From: SIG653 sp964509125
Lineage (GTDB): Bacteria; Bacillota; Clostridia; Oscillospirales; CAG-382
Assembly (NCBI GenBank): GCA_964509125.1
Contig: CAZDVZ010000035.1
Location: forward strand, 1-18,710
Reading direction: 5' to 3'
DNA length: 18,710 nucleotides
Shown here: one piece after another, positions 13,838 to 18,710 of the stretch
Numbering within the stretch: the stretch's first letter is position 1
Layout of the letters: each line of letters begins with the position of its first letter
Position numbers and translations under genes: made by a program
Notes under the pieces: model-generated
What the model saw: only the letters and a program-made list of their open reading frames with translations
Told to the model about the DNA's origin: nothing
Databases searched by the model: none

Positions 13838-15607
13838 TTATGCAATGGGCGTGTCAGGATCAAATCCCAAGCGTTTAAGTGTTTCAACTACATATGATTC
13901 TCTATATTCTTCGCCGGGCTTTCTTCCAAGCATTGACTTGAAAAATTCTTCGCAAGCCTGTTCATATGGCAACCCTGAAAGTGTAGATATAACACGTACG
14001 CTTCTGTCGATAAGCTTTTTATTTGTAGGAAGTACCTGTATCATCCAGTTTGACCATACACGGCCCATCTTTGCCATTGTAGCAGTACTTAAAATGTTAA
14101 AAGAAAGTTTAATGAGAAGATGCGTCAAAAGATCTGTGCAAGTTCTTGGAAGCTCTGCAGGGATTCTAATATCATTATCCGAAAGCTGTCCTTCGGGAAT
14201 ATCACCAAAACGCAGAAAAACGCTTCCGTCAAATTTACCTTTATTATTATCAAACCAGCCTTTAACGTCTCTTGCACCTGAACCGTTTATATCTATACCT
14301 ACTAGTCTCGCATATGGTATTCCGTAACGAGAATCGTCATCCTCATTACCAATACAATATTGAAGAACTTCTTCTCCGGCTACTTTGGGAGGATTATCAA
14401 TAATAGCCTGTGCAGCTTTCATCTCAACATAGTCTTCCTTTGTCCACTCAAGACCTTTAATGGGACGGCGAAAAATATGTTGCCACGCAACCTCATTTGG
14501 ATACAATGGATCTTTTGCATATGCCCAGCTTATAATTGCATTTTTATCAGCAAATTTTCTGAAAGGAGGAAGCGTAAATGTAGGTTGACGTTCCGTTGTA
14601 TCTGTAAGAATATCTAAAAGATAGTCATGAGTGAGATATGTTATTCTGCCTTTGTTTGTATATGTTTCTGTCTCGTAATCAACAGCCTTCGCAAGTCCTT
14701 CAAGAGCTTCGCCGCTTCCCAAAATTTCATTAAGTTTTTCAAACCAATCGGCGTATTCTTCGCCTGTAAGACAAGGAGTGCCTACTACCTTATATTCATC
14801 CTCTGTAAGATTATCCTTGAGCCAAGCACCTGCCGCCATTTCAAGCGCAGCACCCGCAACAAGAAGCTCTACAGTTGTAACCTGCATTCTCGTTGAGCCG
14901 GCAACAGCCATATTACCTACAAAAATTGGAATGGGTATAATATTTTCCCTTGCAAATACCATACGAACTCTTTCCAAATGTTCACAAAGAATTTCTTTCG
15001 GGTTGCAATAAAGATAATATGTGGTGCATCCTCTCTTATCACCCTCAATTACAGAGCCGTTAATACTTGCAGAAAGTCCACATTCAGCAAGACCGATAAG
15101 TACATCTCCTTCTCCGATCCCTGCTTCAACAACTTGTCTTGCTCCAAATGTCATATAGTCTTCAAAGTTTTCAACGGAGTGTACCAACGCTCTGTCACCG
15201 CCCGTTGTAAAACTATCACAGCAATCTGCAATTTCATAAAAACGTGTTGATTTTGCAGGGATTTTAACTGCTAAAGATGTCCAAAAGTCACGCCATGCGC
15301 CATTAAGCTGAATGGCAAGTCTTCCCGATGCACCAACAGACGAAAAAAGCATATGTTTCTTTTCATCCATGACTCTGCGAATATCAGAAACCATTCTTTT
15401 GAAATTTTCACTTTCAAATGCTTTTCTTGCGACAGGAGCAATGTTTACGTCAGCAGAAAGAATTGTCTTTACGCCTGCTGCTGTGCTTTTCTTGATATCT
15501 GTGCTCAAGTTACGTGTAAGAGGGTTGGATTGCTCTGTTGGGATAACACCCAAATGGAACTGCTTCTCATTTTCAATAAAATCTTTTGCCGCTTCCTTGT
15601 AATTCAC
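13838..15607 (-). CDS. Large SIS-domain protein of MurQ/GCKR type
   Basis: A 589-residue cytoplasmic protein built on the N-acetylmuramate-6-phosphate etherase (MurQ) plan. Residues 25-260 align by eye with MurQ: NPLTRNLST, GASGRLAIQ (92-100), TTGGDRALVHSVENFED (134-150), IGLAECGLSAS and GSTRMQVTTVELL (237-249). Residues 500-560 match the MurQ C-terminus (ILSTATMAKMGRVWSNW, TNKKLIDRSVRVI). Between them lies an insert of about 250 residues, so the layout resembles the two-lobed glucokinase regulatory protein. One of the two MurQ catalytic glutamates (E83 of E. coli, in ASECPP) appears to be alanine (A104); the other (in AVEGAEDD) is kept as E146. It may thus bind or isomerise a sugar phosphate rather than cleave MurNAc-6-P. 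GTG start with AGAGGAC ribosome site. No glucokinase or PTS gene is adjacent. Confidence 0.8.
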   Translation of the reverse strand: MNYKEAAKDFIENEKQFHLGVIPTEQSNPLTRNLSTDIKKSTAAGVKTILSADVNIAPVARKAFESENFKRMVSDIRRVMDEKKHMLFSSVGASGRLAIQLNGAWRDFWTSLAVKIPAKSTRFYEIADCCDSFTTGGDRALVHSVENFEDYMTFGARQVVEAGIGEGDVLIGLAECGLSASINGSVIEGDKRGCTTYYLYCNPKEILCEHLERVRMVFARENIIPIPIFVGNMAVAGSTRMQVTTVELLVAGAALEMAAGAWLKDNLTEDEYKVVGTPCLTGEEYADWFEKLNEILGSGEALEGLAKAVDYETETYTNKGRITYLTHDYLLDILTDTTERQPTFTLPPFRKFADKNAIISWAYAKDPLYPNEVAWQHIFRRPIKGLEWTKEDYVEMKAAQAIIDNPPKVAGEEVLQYCIGNEDDDSRYGIPYARLVGIDINGSGARDVKGWFDNNKGKFDGSVFLRFGDIPEGQLSDNDIRIPAELPRTCTDLLTHLLIKLSFNILSTATMAKMGRVWSNWMIQVLPTNKKLIDRSVRVISTLSGLPYEQACEEFFKSMLGRKPGEEYRESYVVETLKRLGFDPDTPIA

Positions 15608-15633
15608 AATAAAGTCCTCTTTTCTTTTTATTT

Positions 15634-16695
15634 TTATATTTCAATTAAATTTTTAGGTGATGAAGACAACACAACGGTTTCATTTTCTAAAATCAGAACC
15701 GTGTCTTCAATTCGAACGCCGTATTTTTTTGGAATATATATCCCCGGTTCTACGGTGATAACATTTCCATGAATTAAAGTTGCTTCCGATGATTTTGAAA
15801 CTGATGGAAATTCGTGTATTTCTACTCCAAGTGAATGTCCGGTAGAATGTCCAAAACACTCTCCAAAACCTTTTTCCGCAATAAAATCTCTTGCCGCCTT
15901 GTCAACATCCATACAAGGAACACCACATTTTGCAGCATTGATTCCACGTAGGTTGGCTTCAAGTACAGTATTATAAATACTCTTCATTTCTTCATCAGCT
16001 TTTCCAAGAACAACTGTTCTTGTAAGGTCTGAACAATAGCCTTTATATTTTGCGCCAAAATCCATTGTTAAAAATGAATTTTCCGTAAGTCTTACGGTAT
16101 CAGGTGTGCCGTGGGGCATTGAGCTTTTAACTCCTGAAACTGCTATTGTTTCAAACGCATTTTCGCAACCTCGCTTATGAAAGAAATAGTCAATTTCAGA
16201 AGCCACATCCGATTCAGTGATCCCGGGTCTGATAATGCCCAACATATGAGAGAAACATTCATCGGTTATTTTCACAGCTTGCTTTATTAGAGAAATTTCG
16301 AATTCTGTCTTTTGTGAAATGAATTTTTCGAAAATTCCTTTTCCATATCTCAGTTTAACATCTCCAAGGCGCACCTTAAGACTTTCAAATTCCCCCAGCG
16401 TGACTCTGTCTTCATCAACTAAAACTGATTTTAAACCGATGCGTTTAATATATTCACACGCCTCTTTAGTTATTCCGTTTAAACAAGGGTATATAACGCA
16501 GTCTGGGTTTTCGGAATATGCCTTTTCCGTATAGCGGGGATCTAAAAATAAAGCCGTCTCATTTTCCCAAACAACAGCAAAACCTGCGCTTGAGCGAAAG
16601 CCCGTAAGCCAATGCCTTGTGCTGTTATCAATGACTATTACCCCTTCTGCCCCATGCTCTTTTGCTAAAGCTAATATTTTCGCCTTATCTCTCAT
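15634..16695 (-). CDS. M24-family Xaa-Pro aminopeptidase
   Basis: A 353-residue cytoplasmic metallopeptidase that would remove an N-terminal residue before proline. The N-terminal creatinase-type domain (about 1-125) is followed by the pita-bread catalytic domain. All five two-metal ligands are visible: D212 (TMDFGAKYKGY), D223 (CSDLTRT), H287 (GHSTGHSLG), E316 (VEPGIYIP) and E330 (RIEDTV), plus H294. Length fits the short aminopeptidase P / YqhT / YpdF group rather than the 440-residue E. coli PepP. The ATG overlaps the end of tgt by 11 bases, and GAGAGAAT inside tgt serves as ribosome site, so translation is probably coupled. The exact dipeptide preference cannot be told from sequence. Confidence 0.93.
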   Translation of the reverse strand: MRDKAKILALAKEHGAEGVIVIDNSTRHWLTGFRSSAGFAVVWENETALFLDPRYTEKAYSENPDCVIYPCLNGITKEACEYIKRIGLKSVLVDEDRVTLGEFESLKVRLGDVKLRYGKGIFEKFISQKTEFEISLIKQAVKITDECFSHMLGIIRPGITESDVASEIDYFFHKRGCENAFETIAVSGVKSSMPHGTPDTVRLTENSFLTMDFGAKYKGYCSDLTRTVVLGKADEEMKSIYNTVLEANLRGINAAKCGVPCMDVDKAARDFIAEKGFGECFGHSTGHSLGVEIHEFPSVSKSSEATLIHGNVITVEPGIYIPKKYGVRIEDTVLILENETVVLSSSPKNLIEI

Positions 16696-17830
16696 ATTCT
16701 CTCAGGCAAAGAATCGCTACCTGCTCCCTCTTAAATTCGCTGAATGTTCCGTTTTCAAGATGAAGTCTTATCTGTTCCATAAGATTATTATAAAAATACA
16801 AATTATGCATAACACAAAGCCTCATTGCCAAAAGCTCTCTCGCTTTAAACAAATGTCTTATGTACGCCCTTGAGTAACGACGGCACACGGGACAATCACA
16901 TTTTGGGTCAAGGGGTTTTTCATCAAGCATATATTTCTTATTGTTCAAGTTAACTATACCCGCGGCCGTAAAGCAGTTTCCGTGTCTTGCATTTCTGCTG
17001 GGCATTACACAGTCAAAAAAGTCCACACCTCTATCAACAGCTTCCAAAATGTTTACAGGTGTTCCCACTCCCATAAGATAACGCGGTTTGTCCTTTGGCA
17101 TATATGGCTCAACTACATCAATTGTTTCGTACATCTCGTTAGCACTCTCGCCAACGGCAAGACCGCCTATTGCAAATCCGGGAAGATCCAACTCTCTGAT
17201 CTGCTTCATATGCTCAATACGCAGGTCGGGATAAATACCGCCTTGGTTTATACCGAATAAAAGCTGGTTCTTGTTGATAGTTTCTTCAAGAGAATTCAAC
17301 CGATTCATTTCAGCTATGCATCTGTGAAGCCAACGGGTTGTGCGTTCACATGAATTTTTCATATAGGAATACTCCGACGTAGATGTTGCACACTCATCAA
17401 AAGCCATGGCTATTGTGGAAGCCAGCTTTGACTGTATTTGCATACTCACTTCGGGACTCATAAATATTTTTGCGCCATCCATGTGAGACTGAAAAGTAAC
17501 TCCGTCTTCGGTTATATTACGAAGTTTCGCAAGGGAATATACCTGAAACCCACCACTGTCAGTAAGCACAGGCTTATTCCAATTGAAAAATTTATGAATA
17601 CCTCCCATTTGATATACAACATCTTCGCCCGGGCGCACGTGCAAATGGTATGTATTGGAAAGTTCGACCTGACATTTTAAATTTTCCAAATCAAATGTGG
17701 AAACGCCGCCCTTTATTGCTGCGGAAGTGCCTACGTTCATAAAAACAGGGGTTTGAATATCACCATGAACTGTGGAAAAAACGCCCCTTCTCGCTTTTCC
17801 TTCCGTTTTTAAAATTTTAAATCTGCTCAT
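16685..17830 (-). CDS. tgt: tRNA-guanine transglycosylase (queuosine pathway)
   Basis: Replaces guanine-34 of tRNAs with GUN anticodons by preQ1, the committed tRNA step of queuosine synthesis. It has 381 residues, the normal length. Motifs: DSGGFQ (91-96, active-site D91), GGLAVGE (222-228), nucleophile D273 in GVDFFDCVMPSRNARHG, and zinc ligands C311, C313, C316 and H342 (CDCPVCRRYS ... MHNLYF). The ATG overlaps the folA stop (ATGA), with AAGG upstream, so it is translationally coupled to folA. In many bacteria tgt sits beside queA or yajC; here it lies between folA and an aminopeptidase. No other queuosine gene is in the window. Confidence 0.97.
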   Translation of the reverse strand: MSRFKILKTEGKARRGVFSTVHGDIQTPVFMNVGTSAAIKGGVSTFDLENLKCQVELSNTYHLHVRPGEDVVYQMGGIHKFFNWNKPVLTDSGGFQVYSLAKLRNITEDGVTFQSHMDGAKIFMSPEVSMQIQSKLASTIAMAFDECATSTSEYSYMKNSCERTTRWLHRCIAEMNRLNSLEETINKNQLLFGINQGGIYPDLRIEHMKQIRELDLPGFAIGGLAVGESANEMYETIDVVEPYMPKDKPRYLMGVGTPVNILEAVDRGVDFFDCVMPSRNARHGNCFTAAGIVNLNNKKYMLDEKPLDPKCDCPVCRRYSRAYIRHLFKARELLAMRLCVMHNLYFYNNLMEQIRLHLENGTFSEFKREQVAILCLREYER

Positions 17831-18324
17831 TTATAATTCCTTGGATTTTTATTTTTAAACTTACAAAATCTATAAGACAAACCATTTTCCGTAATATCAT
17901 CAGAACTTTCATAAAGGACCCAACCTTCCCTCTCGTTCAGATTTGGAAAAAAGCTGTCACCTTCTTTTTCATCGTCAACAACAGTTACAAACGCTTCGTC
18001 GCAATAGTCTATAAGCTGCCTGTAAATGCTATCTCCTCCGATCAAAAAAGTATTATCAAAATCATCCGCCAATGACAACGCATCCACTGGAGTATTCGCC
18101 CATAAAACCCCTTCGGTTTCTTTTTTAGAACGAGAAATAACAATATTAACCCTATTCTTCAGAGGTTTACCTTGGGGAAAAGAATCCAATGTCTTTCTGC
18201 CCATTATAACGATTTTGCCCTTTGTTGTTTCACGAAAAAAACGCATATCTCCCGGTAATGAATAAAGAAGTTCTCCTTCGTTTCCAATCGACCATTTTTT
18301 ATTTACCGCAACTATGGCTTTCAT
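17827..18324 (-). CDS. folA: Dihydrofolate reductase
   Basis: Reduces dihydrofolate to tetrahydrofolate with NADPH, restoring the cofactor that thymidylate synthase oxidises. It has 165 residues, standard for chromosomal DHFR. Features: VAVNKKWSIGNEGELLYSLPGDMRFFRE with the active-site acid D26, the NADPH-binding IVIMGRKT followed by NRVNIVISR, and FLIGGDSIYRQ. The ribosome site (TAGGAGAT) overlaps the thyA stop codon, and the folA stop overlaps the tgt start, so the three are tightly coupled. The thyA-folA pairing is a classic arrangement that matches the chemistry. Confidence 0.96.
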   Translation of the reverse strand: MKAIVAVNKKWSIGNEGELLYSLPGDMRFFRETTKGKIVIMGRKTLDSFPQGKPLKNRVNIVISRSKKETEGVLWANTPVDALSLADDFDNTFLIGGDSIYRQLIDYCDEAFVTVVDDEKEGDSFFPNLNEREGWVLYESSDDITENGLSYRFCKFKNKNPRNYK

Positions 18325-18334
18325 TTAAAATCTC

Positions 18335-18710
18335 CTAAATTGCAACAGGAATCTTTTTGTCAAGCTTCGATGCTTCATATCCTTCAAGAGAAAAGCTGTC
18401 CACAGTAAATTTATAAAAATCATTTATGCTTTCATCCATCCGAAATTTAGGTGCATCATACTGAGGATTTTCTAATATTTTCTTCACGATGGGAATATGT
18501 CTATCATAAATGTGAGCGTCAGCAATTACATGAACAAGCTCACCAACTTTAAGACCCGAAGATGCCGCAAACATATGCATAAGCACAGAATATTGGCAAA
18601 CATTCCAATTATTTGCTACGAGCATATCCTGTGAACGCTGATTCAATATTCCATTAAGAACACCACCGGATACATTGAGTGTCAAGCTGTATGCACAAGG
18701 ATAAAGCCCC
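18335..18710 (-). CDS. thyA: Thymidylate synthase, C-terminal part (cut by window edge)
   Basis: Methylates dUMP to dTMP using methylene-tetrahydrofolate. The frame is open to the right edge, giving about 124 codons of the C-terminal half. The active-site cysteine lies at 18697-18695 in the context GLYPCAYSLTLNV, followed by LNQRSQDMLVANNWNV (the QRS-D phosphate-binding segment), and HIYDRH, then a C-terminus ending IPVAI. The TTG that could be read as a start near 18685 is not real: homologous sequence including the catalytic cysteine continues upstream of it. The stop codon sits 10 bases before folA. Confidence 0.95.
   Translation of the reverse strand, partial: GLYPCAYSLTLNVSGGVLNGILNQRSQDMLVANNWNVCQYSVLMHMFAASSGLKVGELVHVIADAHIYDRHIPIVKKILENPQYDAPKFRMDESINDFYKFTVDSFSLEGYEASKLDKKIPVAI

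Noticed and set aside
18335..18685. thyA read as a complete short gene starting at TTG near 18685
   Set aside because: Thymidylate synthase homology, including the catalytic cysteine, continues upstream in the same frame to the window edge.

Overview
The window reads as chromosome of an AT-rich, low-GC Gram-positive bacterium, most likely an uncultured member of the Clostridia. The evidence is the general codon and base composition, strong AGGAGG-type ribosome sites, sigma-A-type promoters, a clostridial-looking IleS, and an SPFH / zinc-ribbon / TPM gene trio of the kind found in Bacillota. All 17 recognisable genes lie on the minus strand, so transcription runs from the high-coordinate end to the low one. 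Nothing looks like a phage, insertion sequence, CRISPR array, tRNA or rRNA. No gene-free stretch exceeds 300 bases; the two largest gaps (2049-2273 and 9541-9726) hold a terminator plus a promoter each.

In transcription order, the first unit enters from the right edge: thyA (C-terminal part), folA, tgt, an M24 aminopeptidase, a large MurQ/GCKR-like SIS protein, a lipoprotein cyclophilin, then the trio SPFH + zinc ribbons (YdjI-like), zinc-ribbon membrane protein (YdjG-like) and TPM-domain membrane protein (YdjH-like). It ends at a good rho-independent hairpin at about 9695-9722. Genes overlap or sit within a few tens of bases, so this can be one long transcript joining folate/dTMP synthesis, tRNA queuosine modification and envelope maintenance.

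The second unit starts with its own promoter before secA. It continues through two membrane proteins of unknown function that look like unequal paralogues, mnmE, a DUF5662-like protein and a YfcE-type phosphodiesterase, and ends at a hairpin at 2233-2264. The third unit starts from a near-consensus promoter (TTGACA, 17 nt, TAAAAT) and carries thrS, encoding a form without the N-terminal TGS domain, and ileS, which runs off the left edge.

Most of the window is housekeeping. The points most worth a second look are: (1) the SIS protein with MurQ-like ends, an insert of about 250 residues, and loss of one MurQ catalytic glutamate; (2) the paired unknown membrane proteins sharing D-(F/L)-I-G-Y and AGGAN motifs; (3) the YdjI/YdjG/YdjH-like trio without an adjacent PspA; (4) matching 5' leaders of secA and thrS, where the good Shine-Dalgarno is placed for a short GTG reading frame that overlaps the gene start rather than for the gene itself. 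I found no clear-cut new defence or mobile system.
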